Origin: JAABRB01 sp963735025
GTDB taxonomy: Bacteria; Pseudomonadota; Gammaproteobacteria; Burkholderiales; SG8-39
DNA: 64,000 nucleotides
Direction of reading: 5' to 3'
NCBI GenBank assembly: GCA_963735025.1
Contig: CAVTJG010000008.1
Coordinates: forward strand, 124,001 to 188,000
Positions 25,542 through 35,000 of the stretch are shown piece by piece. Positions within the stretch are counted from its first letter, which is position 1; every line of letters begins with the position of its first letter. The notes under the pieces are model-generated. The model was not told where the DNA came from. It did no database searches and was given only the letters and a program-made list of their open reading frames with translations. A program made the translations under genes and the position numbers.

Positions 25542-26911
25542 TCAAGCGATTCATCCGGCGCGTCCTGCGCCTTGGCAAGGGTGCCGCGCCCACCGTCGTC
25601 CCGCGGAAGGAGCACGGCATCTCGCGGGAGATGATCTCGTACGGTGCGCGCAAGGTGTGCGAGGTTCTCGCCAGCCGGAATCACGAGGCCTACGTGGTCG
25701 GCGGCGCGGTGCGCGACCTGATGCTCGGAATCCAGCCCAAGGATTTCGACGTCGCGACCGACGCGACCCCGGAAGAAGTGCATCGACACATTCGTCGCTC
25801 GCGACTCATCGGCCGTCGGTTCAAGCTCGTGCACGCGGTGTTCAACGACGAGATCGTGGAGGTTTCGACGTTTCGGGCCGTGAACGTGCAGGCGAACGAC
25901 GCCGGCGAAACCGGAGCGCATGCGGATCAGGCCGTCGATATCCACGGTCGCCTGACTCGCGACAACGTGTACGGCAACCGCGAGCAGGATGCGGCACGCC
26001 GCGACTTCACCATCAATGCGCTCTACTTCGATCCCGCGACCGAGACCGTGCTCGACTACCACCACGGCGTGCGCGACCTGAAGAAGCGCACGCTCCGCGT
26101 GATCGGCGACCCCCGCGTGCGCTTTCGCGAGGACCCGGTGCGCATGCTGCGCGCCGTCCGGCTCGGCGCGAAGCTCGATTTCCGGATCGATCCCAAGACG
26201 CGCGCGCCGATCCGCGAGATGGCCGACCTGATGGCGAACGTTCCACCGGCACGCCTCTTCGACGAGATGCTGAAGCTGCTCCTGTCGGGGCACGCATCAG
26301 CGTGCCTGCACCGGCTCCGCACGGAGGGGTTGCATCACGGTCTGTTGCCGCTGCTCGACGTGATCTTCGAGCAGCCTCTCGGCGAGAAATTCGTCAATCT
26401 GGCCCTCGAGCAGACCGACCGACGAATTCGGGAGGACCGGCCGGTGTCACCCGCTTTCCTCTTCGCCGCGCTGCTCTGGCACGAGGTGCTCGCGGCGTGG
26501 AAAGTCCGCGAGGCCAAGCGCACGAGCCGCATCCCGGCGCTCTATGCGGCGATGGACGAGGTGCTCGACATCCAGACCGACAAGCTCGCGATTCCGCGCC
26601 GCCTGACGACGACCATGAAGGAGATCTGGTCCCTGCAGCCACGCTTCGAGAACCGCTCGGGCCGGCGACCGTTCGCGCTGCTCGAGCACCCACGCCTGCG
26701 CGCCGGCTACGATTTTCTCACCTTGCGCGTCGACAGCGGCGAGGCGCCGCGCGAGATCGCCGAGTGGTGGCGCCGGTTCATGGAAGGCACGCCCGAGGAA
26801 CGCGCCGATCTCCTCCTCCCCACGCCGAAAGGCGAGCAGAAGCCACGGCGCCGGCGCCGCGGCAAGAAGAAGCCTGCGGATGCCGGTTCGCCCCCAGCAA
26901 CTGCTGGTTGA
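25538..26911 (+). CDS. pcnB: Poly(A) polymerase I
   Basis: Template-independent RNA adenylyltransferase that tails RNAs for decay. The TTG start overlaps the ABC ATPase stop, and MIKRFIRRVLRLG matches family N-termini. The nucleotidyltransferase motif VVGGAVRDLMLG near residue 52 and catalytic aspartates in PKDFDVATDA are present. An RRDFTINALYFD motif and the RNA-binding domain follow. The C-terminus is a very basic tail (KPRRRRRGKKK), usual in PcnB. 457 residues. Confidence 0.93.
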   Translation: MIKRFIRRVLRLGKGAAPTVVPRKEHGISREMISYGARKVCEVLASRNHEAYVVGGAVRDLMLGIQPKDFDVATDATPEEVHRHIRRSRLIGRRFKLVHAVFNDEIVEVSTFRAVNVQANDAGETGAHADQAVDIHGRLTRDNVYGNREQDAARRDFTINALYFDPATETVLDYHHGVRDLKKRTLRVIGDPRVRFREDPVRMLRAVRLGAKLDFRIDPKTRAPIREMADLMANVPPARLFDEMLKLLLSGHASACLHRLRTEGLHHGLLPLLDVIFEQPLGEKFVNLALEQTDRRIREDRPVSPAFLFAALLWHEVLAAWKVREAKRTSRIPALYAAMDEVLDIQTDKLAIPRRLTTTMKEIWSLQPRFENRSGRRPFALLEHPRLRAGYDFLTLRVDSGEAPREIAEWWRRFMEGTPEERADLLLPTPKGEQKPRRRRRGKKKPADAGSPPATAG

Positions 26912-26922
26912 ACCCTCGCGAC

Positions 26923-27408
26923 ATGGCATCGGCGTTCGTCGGTCTCGGCGCCAATCTGGGCGATCCAGTGCTCCAGGTCACTCGCGCGCTCGCGGCGCTG
27001 GCGGAGCTCGACGACACGCGCGTCGTGCAGACGTCATCGCTCTATCGTACTGCGCCGATCGGCCATGCGGACCAGCCCGAATACATCAATGCCGTTGCGC
27101 GCCTCGACACCGGGCTCGAGCCTCGCGCGCTTCTCGATTGTCTGCAAGGCATCGAGCGGGCTGCCGGGCGCGAGCGATCCTATCGCAACGCGCCGCGCGT
27201 GCTCGATCTCGACCTGTTGCTCTACGGCGACCAGGTGATCGCGGTACCCGGCCTCATGGTTCCCCATCCACGCATGCACGAACGCGCGTTCGTCCTCGCG
27301 CCGCTCGTGGAAATCGCACCGGACACGGTTGTGCCCGGGCACGGCCGCGCCGCGGCGCTTCTGCGCGGCACGCGAGACCAGGCGGTCCGTGCGCTGGCTC
27401 AGGGCTGA
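26923..27408 (+). CDS. folK: Hydroxymethyl-dihydropterin pyrophosphokinase
   Basis: Transfers pyrophosphate from ATP to 6-hydroxymethyl-7,8-dihydropterin in folate synthesis. 161 residues from the ATG at 26923. The signature runs through RNAPRVLDLDLLLYGD near residue 88, with metal-binding aspartates, followed by PHPRMHERAFVLAPL. It starts 11 bp after pcnB, an order (pcnB-folK) typical of proteobacteria. Confidence 0.93.
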   Translation: MASAFVGLGANLGDPVLQVTRALAALAELDDTRVVQTSSLYRTAPIGHADQPEYINAVARLDTGLEPRALLDCLQGIERAAGRERSYRNAPRVLDLDLLLYGDQVIAVPGLMVPHPRMHERAFVLAPLVEIAPDTVVPGHGRAAALLRGTRDQAVRALAQG

Positions 27409-27452
27409 CGATCGCGCGCTTGTGTATCATCCGGCCCGACTGACGAATCACC

Positions 27453-28094
27453 ATGCCCCTCAGCAAATACCGATACATCGCCGTCGACGGTCCGATCGGG
27501 GCAGGCAAGACCAGCCTCGCGCGGCGTCTCGCGGAGCGCCTGCACGGCGAACCGCTGCTCGAGCGTCCGGGCGACAATCCTTTCCTGCCGCGCTTCTACG
27601 AGAACATGACGCGGCACGCGCTGCCTACCCAGCTCTTCTTCCTCTTTCAGCGCATCGGACAGCTCACCGAGCTCGCCCAGCTGAAATTGTTTTCGGGTGT
27701 CTCGATCGCCGATTTTCTGCTCGAGAAGGATCCGCTCTTCGCCCAGCTCACGCTGACAGGCGACGAGCTCGCGCTCTATCAGCGCATCTACGACGCGCTC
27801 AGCCCGCAGGCACCCCGGCCCGACCTGGTGATTTATCTGCACGCGGATATCGACACGCTGCATGACCGGGTGCGCAAGCGCGCGCTCGACTACGAGGCGC
27901 CGATCTCGCGCGAATACCTCGCTGCACTGGCGGACGCATATTCGCGCTTCTTTTACCATTACACGGGCGCGCCACTCCTCGTGGTGAACTCCGAGCGGTT
28001 GAATTTCGTCGATAGCAACCGCGACCTCGAGCTCCTCGTCGAGCACATTGCCGCAATGCGCGGCGCACGCGAGTACTTCAACGTCGGCGAGTGA
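27453..28094 (+). CDS. Deoxynucleoside kinase
   Basis: 213-residue P-loop kinase of the deoxyadenosine/deoxyguanosine/deoxycytidine kinase family, for deoxynucleoside salvage. P-loop GPIGAGKTS is at residues 12-20. The LERPGDNPFLPRFYEN segment and the arginine-rich lid (RVRKRALDYE) are present. Betaproteobacteria often carry this gene between folK and the pan genes, as here. The exact nucleoside preference is unknown. Confidence 0.88.
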   Translation: MPLSKYRYIAVDGPIGAGKTSLARRLAERLHGEPLLERPGDNPFLPRFYENMTRHALPTQLFFLFQRIGQLTELAQLKLFSGVSIADFLLEKDPLFAQLTLTGDELALYQRIYDALSPQAPRPDLVIYLHADIDTLHDRVRKRALDYEAPISREYLAALADAYSRFFYHYTGAPLLVVNSERLNFVDSNRDLELLVEHIAAMRGAREYFNVGE

Positions 28095-28157
28095 TTCCGG
28101 GGCCGCGCCCGCCGACATTTTCCGCCGTATGATGCGACCGAAGCCGAGAACATAGCC

Positions 28158-28994
28158 ATGGTGGTTCTGCGAACAGTCGCCGAGTTGCGCACCCATCTGG
28201 CTGCGCGGCAGCCGGTCGTCTTCGTTCCGACCATGGGCAGCCTGCACGAGGGACACCTGTCGCTCGTCCGCCTCGCGCGCGCGCGAGGCGGATGCGTCGT
28301 GGCGAGCATTTTCGTGAACCGCCTGCAATTCGGGCCCGCCGACGATTTCGACACCTATCCGCGCACGTTCGAATCCGATTGCGCCGGCCTCGCGGAGGCA
28401 GGCGTGGACGTGGTGTTCGCGCCGGACGAGCGCGAGGTCTACCCCGAGCCGCAGGAATTTCGGGTCACGCCTCCCGCGATCGGCGACGCGCTCGAAGGGG
28501 AATTTCGCCAGGGTTTCTTCGGCGGCGTGGCGACCGTCGTCCTGAAGCTCTTCAACATGGTCCAGCCGCGCGTCGCCGTGTTCGGCAAGAAGGACTACCA
28601 GCAGCTCATGATCGTGCGCGGCATGATCCGGCAGCTCAACCTGCCGATCGAGATCGAGGCGGGCGAGACCATCCGGGCCGCGGACGGACTCGCCCTGTCG
28701 TCCCGCAATAATTACCTCTCCGCATCGGAGCGCGCGGAGGCGCCGCACCTGCACCGGGCGCTTGCCGCGGTCGGAGCGCAACTGTCTGATGAGACAAAGG
28801 ATATTCAGTTTCTCACGCGGGATGCCGAGGAGGAATTGCGCCGGGCCGGCTGGCGCCCGGACTATGTTGCGGTGCGAAAACAAGCTGATCTACAATTGCC
28901 CGGCCCCGCTGACCGCGAACTGGTCGTGCTGGGCGCAGCGTGGCTCGGCGCGACGCGGCTGATCGACAACCTGGAGTTCAAGTTGTCGCGCTAG
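28158..28994 (+). CDS. panC: Pantothenate synthetase
   Basis: Condenses pantoate and beta-alanine with ATP to pantothenate. 278 residues. The HxGH motif lies in PTMGSLHEGHLSLVR near residue 30. The family element FGKKDYQQL is near residue 150 and the KMSKS-like loop is represented by LALSSRNNYLS. panD follows after 37 bp, but panB, usually upstream, is not in this window. Confidence 0.95.
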   Translation: MVVLRTVAELRTHLAARQPVVFVPTMGSLHEGHLSLVRLARARGGCVVASIFVNRLQFGPADDFDTYPRTFESDCAGLAEAGVDVVFAPDEREVYPEPQEFRVTPPAIGDALEGEFRQGFFGGVATVVLKLFNMVQPRVAVFGKKDYQQLMIVRGMIRQLNLPIEIEAGETIRAADGLALSSRNNYLSASERAEAPHLHRALAAVGAQLSDETKDIQFLTRDAEEELRRAGWRPDYVAVRKQADLQLPGPADRELVVLGAAWLGATRLIDNLEFKLSR

Positions 28995-29031
28995 GAGTTT
29001 CCGAGCGCGACACTGTCACGGGAGCGGAGCC

Positions 29032-29412
29032 ATGCAGCGCACGATGCTGAAGTCGAAAATTCACCGAGCGAAGGTCACGCACGCCGAGCTCGAATACGAG
29101 GGCTCCTGTGCGATTGACGAAGACCTTCTCGACGCGGCCGACATCCGCGAGTACCAGCAGATCGACATCTACAACGTCACGAACGGCGAGCGCTTCTCGA
29201 CGTACGCGATTCGCGCCGAGCGCGCATCAGGCGTGATCTCGGTGAACGGCGCAGCCGCGCGCCGCGCGCAAGTCGGCGATATCCTGATCATCGCGTCCTA
29301 CGCCGCGTACAGCGAGCTCGAGGTCCAGCGCCATCAGCCCGACCTCGTCTACGTCGACGGGCGCAACCGCATCAAGCGCCACGGGCATCAGATTCCGCTG
29401 CAGATCGCCTAA
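29032..29412 (+). CDS. panD: Aspartate 1-decarboxylase
   Basis: Pyruvoyl enzyme making beta-alanine for pantothenate. 126 residues, normal length. The self-cleavage site is the Gly-Ser pair in YEGSCAID at about residues 24-30, where the serine becomes the pyruvoyl group. The catalytic tyrosine region and NGAAARRAQVGD are conserved. It is coupled with panC. Confidence 0.95.
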   Translation: MQRTMLKSKIHRAKVTHAELEYEGSCAIDEDLLDAADIREYQQIDIYNVTNGERFSTYAIRAERASGVISVNGAAARRAQVGDILIIASYAAYSELEVQRHQPDLVYVDGRNRIKRHGHQIPLQIA

Positions 29413-29426
29413 CGGCGATCGGCCCT

Positions 29427-29447
29427 CCCCTCCTTTCCAAGGAGGGG
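29427..29447. terminator. Palindrome between convergent panD and tldD
   Basis: Inverted repeat CCCCTCCTT / AAGGAGGGG with a 3-nt loop, 15 bp after the panD stop and 19 bp before the tldD stop. It is nearly identical to a palindrome at 42620-42645 that also lies between convergent genes. Confidence 0.5.
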
Positions 29448-29465
29448 AAGAAAGCAGCAGTCCCG

Positions 29466-30911
29466 CTAGGCGGTGCCGCCGACGGTGAGGCCGTCGATGC
29501 GGAGCGTGGGCTGGCCGACGCCGACCGGTACGCTCTGACCTTCCTTGCCGCAGGTGCCGACGCCGGTGTCGAGCTGGAGGTCGTTGCCGATCATCGAGAC
29601 GCGCGTGAGCGCGTCCGGACCGTTGCCGATCAATGTTGCGCCCTTCACCGGCGCCGTGACGCGGCCATTCTCGATCAAATAGGCTTCGGTGCACGAGAAC
29701 ACGAACTTGCCGTTCGTGATGTCCACTTGCCCGCCCCCGAAGTTGACGGCGTACAAACCGCGATCAACCGACGCGATGATCTCGGCCGGATCCTTGTCGC
29801 CCGCGAGCATGTAAGTGTTCGTCATCCGGGGCATGACCGTGTGGGCGTAGCTTTCCCGGCGGCCATTGCCGGTGAGGGGCATCTTCATCAACCTGGCATT
29901 GAGGCTGTCCTGGAGATAGCCGCGCAACACGCCGTTCTCGATCAATGTCGTGCACTGCGTCGGATTGCCCTCGTCGTCGACGTTCAGCGATCCCCGCCGC
30001 GCGGGGAGCGTGCCGTCGTCCACGACCGTCACACCCGGTGCGGCGACACGCTCGCCTAGGCGACCGGAAAATGCCGACGACTGCTTGCGATTGAAATCGC
30101 CTTCGAGACCGTGTCCGATCGCCTCGTGGAGGAGCACACCCGGCCAGCCCGGTCCGAGCACGACGGTCATCGTGCCCGCCGGCGCGGCGCGGGACTCCAG
30201 ATTGATCAGCGCCTGATCAACCGCCTTGGCGGCGTACTCTTCCAGGCGCGCATCGGTGAAGTAGTCGTAGTTGAAACGCCCGCCGCCACCCGCCGAGCCC
30301 TGCTCGCGGCGTCCGTTCGATTCCGCGATCACCTGCAGCGAAAGACGCACCAGCGGCCGCACATCGGCGGACATGACACCGTCGGAGCGGGCCACCAGGA
30401 CCACCTCGTAGACGCCGCCAAGGCTGGCCATCACCTGCACGACGCGCGGATCGCGCGCCCGGCAGATGCGCTCGATCCGCTCGAGCAGTTTCACTTTCTC
30501 GGTATCGGCGAGCGAGCCGAGCGGATCTATCGGCCGGTAGAGATCGCGTCCCGTCGAGTGGCGAATTGCAGGGACGCGCCCACTCTTGCCGGCGCGCGCG
30601 ATCGCCCGTGTTGCGCCAGCGGCGTCGTTCAGCGCATCGATGCTGATCTCGTCGGAGTACGCGAACGCGGTCTTGTCGCCGGCAATGGCACGCACGCCGA
30701 CGCCCTGGTCGATGTTGAAGCTGCCGGACTTCACGATGCCCTCTTCGAGGCTCCACCCCTCGCTGCGCGAGTACTGGAAGTAGAGATCGGCGTAGTCGAC
30801 CCGGTGCGAAAGGATCCCGCCCAGTACGGAATCGATGGCCGGGGCGCGTAGATCAAAGGGAGCGAGCAGCGTGGCCTGCGCGGTGAGGAGCAATTGTGCT
30901 TCGGTCGGCAT
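29466..30911 (-). CDS. tldD: Metalloprotease TldD
   Basis: Subunit of the TldD/TldE zinc protease that processes small peptides. 481 residues, normal length. The zinc motif HEAIGHGLEGD lies near residue 265. The C-terminal regions typical of TldD (FVFSCTEAYLIENGRVT and GTCGKEGQSVPVGVGQP) are intact. It sits downstream of the nitrilase and yhdP genes in the same direction, a conserved betaproteobacterial order. The partner TldE is not in the window. Confidence 0.95.
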   Translation of the reverse strand: MPTEAQLLLTAQATLLAPFDLRAPAIDSVLGGILSHRVDYADLYFQYSRSEGWSLEEGIVKSGSFNIDQGVGVRAIAGDKTAFAYSDEISIDALNDAAGATRAIARAGKSGRVPAIRHSTGRDLYRPIDPLGSLADTEKVKLLERIERICRARDPRVVQVMASLGGVYEVVLVARSDGVMSADVRPLVRLSLQVIAESNGRREQGSAGGGGRFNYDYFTDARLEEYAAKAVDQALINLESRAAPAGTMTVVLGPGWPGVLLHEAIGHGLEGDFNRKQSSAFSGRLGERVAAPGVTVVDDGTLPARRGSLNVDDEGNPTQCTTLIENGVLRGYLQDSLNARLMKMPLTGNGRRESYAHTVMPRMTNTYMLAGDKDPAEIIASVDRGLYAVNFGGGQVDITNGKFVFSCTEAYLIENGRVTAPVKGATLIGNGPDALTRVSMIGNDLQLDTGVGTCGKEGQSVPVGVGQPTLRIDGLTVGGTA

Positions 30912-30936
30912 TTTGTGTCCTGGTTCGTTCCAATGA

Positions 30937-31755
30937 TTATTCGAGCACGCGGTTTTCCAGCGCAGACAGCGCGGTGCGCATCTTTGCCTGGTAGCTGGGG
31001 TCGATCTCGCCGATCACAACACCGGGTCCCTCCGGCAGGCAGGCGCGCACCTTGCCCCACGGATCGACGATCATGCTGTGCCCGTGGGTCATGCGGCCAC
31101 TCTCGTGGCGACCACCCTGCGCCGGTGCGATCACCCACGCGAGGTTCTCTATGGCGCGTGCGCGCAGGAGAGTCTCCCAGTGCGCCTGGCCGGTGGGTAC
31201 CGTAAACGCGGACGGAACGCTAATCAGGTCGACGACGCCGAGCGCACGATACAGCTCGGGAAACCTGACGTCATAGCAAATCGACAGTCCGATGCGGCCG
31301 AATGGAGATTCGATCGCAAGCGGGGCCTTGCCGGGTTCGATGGTGTTCGATTCGCGATAGCGCTCGTGGTCCATCTCGAATCCGAACAGGTGGATCTTGT
31401 CGTAGCGCGCGACGCGCTGACCGGAGTCGTCGTAGACGAGGCAGCTGTTGCGGACGCGGTCGCCGGCCGTCGTGGAGATCGGCAAGCTGCCGCCGATCAC
31501 CCAGACGTGAAAGCGTGCGGCGATTCGCGCCAGAAACGACTGGATCGGACCATCTCCGTCGGGCTCGCGAACCGCCAGCTTGTCCCGCTCGTCGCGCCCG
31601 ATGAAGCAGAACCATTCGGGCAAGGCGACGAGGCGCGCGCCCTGGTCAGCGGCCGCGCCGATCAGCTCTTCTGCGACTGCGAGATTCCGGTCGACGGAAG
31701 TGCTTGCGACCGTCTGGATCGCCGCGATACGAAAGGGCTGCGTGAGTTTTTTCAT
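30937..31755 (-). CDS. Carbon-nitrogen hydrolase (Nit1/deaminated-glutathione amidase type)
   Basis: 272 residues from the ATG at 31755 (MKKLTQPF); a start at 31806 adds a Gly/Pro-rich stretch unlikely to be translated. The nitrilase catalytic triad is visible: Glu in LVALPEWF, Lys in RYDKIHLFGFE, Cys in LSICYDVRFPELYR. The HGHSMIVDPWG region and the general layout match bacterial Nit1 homologues, which hydrolyse deaminated glutathione. It lies 25 bp upstream of tldD. Confidence 0.88.
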   Translation of the reverse strand: MKKLTQPFRIAAIQTVASTSVDRNLAVAEELIGAAADQGARLVALPEWFCFIGRDERDKLAVREPDGDGPIQSFLARIAARFHVWVIGGSLPISTTAGDRVRNSCLVYDDSGQRVARYDKIHLFGFEMDHERYRESNTIEPGKAPLAIESPFGRIGLSICYDVRFPELYRALGVVDLISVPSAFTVPTGQAHWETLLRARAIENLAWVIAPAQGGRHESGRMTHGHSMIVDPWGKVRACLPEGPGVVIGEIDPSYQAKMRTALSALENRVLE

Positions 31756-32006
31756 CGGGTTCAGGTTTGGCGCCGGCTGCCCGGCCCCGCCCGGTTGAGA
31801 ATCCAATCATGGGAACCCGAACTCGCCAAGCAGTTCCGGGCGGGGAGTCCATGAATTCTATGTCAGGACCCCGGCGGGTAACGCAGTCAGGCGTTGGGCC
31901 CGCCTGGAACGCGCGGGAAACGGGGCAGTACCATCCGGCACCGGGGAGATATTTCTTTCAATAACAGAACGTTAATTGAAATGCCCTGCGACGTGCCACT
32001 GGACGC

Positions 32007-35000
32007 TCAGTTCGAGCTGGTAGGCGGGTCGAGAGACGTTGCGGCAACCCGTTGCCGAACTTTCGGATCCTGCCAGGTCCCGCTGACGTCGTATTCGACC
32101 GCGATCATCTGTCCGATCGGGTTCTTCAGCAGCTGCTGCGCAAGAAAGGTCCCGGCACCGACGATCGGATTCAGCAGCGCAAGACCCGCGGCTGCGGCCA
32201 CGCCGCCCCCCACTTCCGGGACGACCCGGAGCTCCAGGGTCTGGGTTTCGCGCGCGATGTCCGCGGTTCCCTTCATGGTGACCGCCGCGGCAGGCCCGAC
32301 CATGACGAAGTCCTGCGTGGACATCACGCCGCGGGCGACCGTGGCTGTTGCGGACATCGAATCGAACGCGAACCCCTTGCCGAGCACATCCCCGAAGTCC
32401 CCCACGCTGCGCCGGGGCAGCGACTGCAACGACAGCAGGCCGAGCAGCTTGCCGATACCCGGCTCAACCTTGAGGAACTGGCCCTTGCCTGCGCCGAGTC
32501 GGATGGATCCGCCCAGCGTCGCATAGTCTATGGCATGCGGCGGGCCGTTCCAGACCAGATCGCCGTCGAGCGTGCCCTCGCCGCGCGACACGGCATCTGC
32601 TCGTCCGAAGCGTGCGAGGTACTTCCCTGCGTTCGCGGTCTCGATCTTGAACGAGACCGCCGTACGCTCGGGAAGCGCTCCCCGCGGCCGCCACAATCCG
32701 TGCGCCAGAATTGCGCCCTCCGGCGCACGCACTTCACACTGCTGGATTCGCCAGTCACTTCCTTCGTTCACTGCGACCAGCACGAGTCGCCCGAGGTCCC
32801 GCCCCGCAAGAATGAAGCTGTCCGATACCACGTCGAGCGCCGGCAGCTCGTTGAATGTGCTGTCCGCGGGCTGACCAGCAACTTGCGCCGCCGGGAGCTC
32901 GAGCCGCTTCAGGCGCGCGACAAGCGAGCCGCGACCCTCGGAGCGCCAGGCCAGATCACCGACGACTTCCCTCGATGTCGCCTGCCCCTGCCAGCTGTCC
33001 CCGGCGCGTCGCGCGCGCAATGTCACGTCGTGAAAGCGCCGGCCCAGGGCGACCAGCGTATCCGTGCGAATGCTGAGCGCGGTAACAAGCCGGGCGCCCA
33101 CGCTGGTCGCGTCGCGTGGCACCAGGCCGCTCAAGGTGTCGAGATCAAGCTCGGGAAGGTTGGCCACGACCAGCACACCTGACTCGCGAGGCAGCGCGAC
33201 GCCGGCGGGTCCGATCCCGATGGCCGCGCGATCGAGCGTCGTCGCCCCATTGACGAGGCGCGTCTGCGCCTGCGCATTGAGAATCTTGCCGATCGCGACG
33301 CTGATCGTGTCCTGTCGCACCGACTGCCCGCCCGGCTCGGTCGCAAGGCCGTCACTGACCCGACCGTCACTGACGCGTCCAACCGTGCGCTCGGCCTTCG
33401 AGGGCCATATCTCGGCCGAAGCCTTGCCGAACGGCGCAGGCAGATCGAATGCGACACCCTCGAGATCCGATTCGGCGGAAACGTCGGCATATCGGCCGCG
33501 AAACGTCATTGCGAGACGGTAGTCGACAGTGCCTCGAATGCGCTCGGCGAGCGGGAAACCGCTCTCGCGCGCGAGCCGCCGCGCATCGAGGCTTCCGTCC
33601 CCTGTTAGCGCCACGGTGCCGTCACCGCGCGTCGCGAAGCTGAACGCGAGCGGCCCGCCGTGAATCTGCGCACCGATCCGCTCGGCATTGACATTCGACT
33701 CGGTAAACGAGACCGTCCCGTTGAGCGCCGACAGCTCCGGAATCTCCGGGCCGGGCATCAGGCGATTGTCGATGAACCGATAACTCCCGGCCACCTTGAT
33801 CTCGTGCACCCGCGCAAACGGAAACGCGAACTTCATCGCGAGCTTGCCCTCTCCTTCGGCCCCCCAGCCCTCGGTGAACCCGCCGATCTTCTCGTTCACG
33901 GGACTTTCGGCGATCACCTTCAGGAACGCGGCCGTTGCGCCTTCCGCTTCGCCAGATATGTTCGCACGCTCGTCGTCGGCGAACAGATCGGGAATGGTCG
34001 CGCGGACCGCAGTGATGTGCGCCCCGAGCATGTCGCCCGTCCCTCGAATGCGCAGCACCTGCGAGTCAAACTCGATATCCCCGCTCATGCCGGTGATCTT
34101 GGGCCAGCCATCTGCGACGCGCAGCGCTACGCCGGAGCCCGTCCCGGTGACGCTGAAGATCCCGCCCTTGCCGTCGCGGAACGGAAATTCCGTGAGGTCC
34201 CCCTTGATGTGGAACAGTCCGTCGCTCGCCGTTCCCGCGAGGATTGCTTCCTTCAGCCAGGTCCGCAATCTGACGCCGATCTTGGGAATATAACGATAGA
34301 CCTGCGGGCCGTCGGCGCGCACCAGGTTGGCCCTGAAGTCCACCTCGCCAGGTGAGTCGGCCTTGGAGCGGTAGGTGCCCGAAACCGAGGCAGCGAGATC
34401 ATCGTTCACCATCGTCAGATCGTCGATGCGCAGGTCGACGCCCACTGCCAGCCGCGTCCAGCCGAGGCGCGCGGACAGCGTGTTGAATCGAAGCGGAGGA
34501 TCGGGAAAGAGATCCGGAGCGGAAACTGTTGCCTCGTTCGCGCCGATCACGGCGCGACCGCCCTGCTCGGTCGCTTCGACGCTTCCGGAGAGGCCCGCAA
34601 AACCCGGCACGCCCTGCCACGGCTGCATCCCCAGTCCCGCAAATCTGCTGCGCGCCCGGAACGATTCCGGCGCCTCCAGATTCCCCACCCAGCTGACTCG
34701 CAAGTCGTCCAGGCGGCCCTGCGGGTCGATGTCGGCAAGTGCCCGGCGTACCTTGTCGGGCAGCGGGACATGACCACCGACATGAGCAAGTGCGGCGAGG
34801 CCCAGCGTTCGGAGCGTGAACTCGCCACTCGGCTTCCGCGCGCCCTCGCCCGGCTGCCAGGTGGCCCGGAAGTCAGTCGGCCCCAACGCGACGCCCGAGC
34901 GGGTCACCAGCGCCAGTTGCTCGCCGAAGGCCTCGTATCGCTCGACTCGCCCGCCGAGCAGGTTGCGCAACCCCGCGCGCGCGTGCCGTTCACGCGTGCC

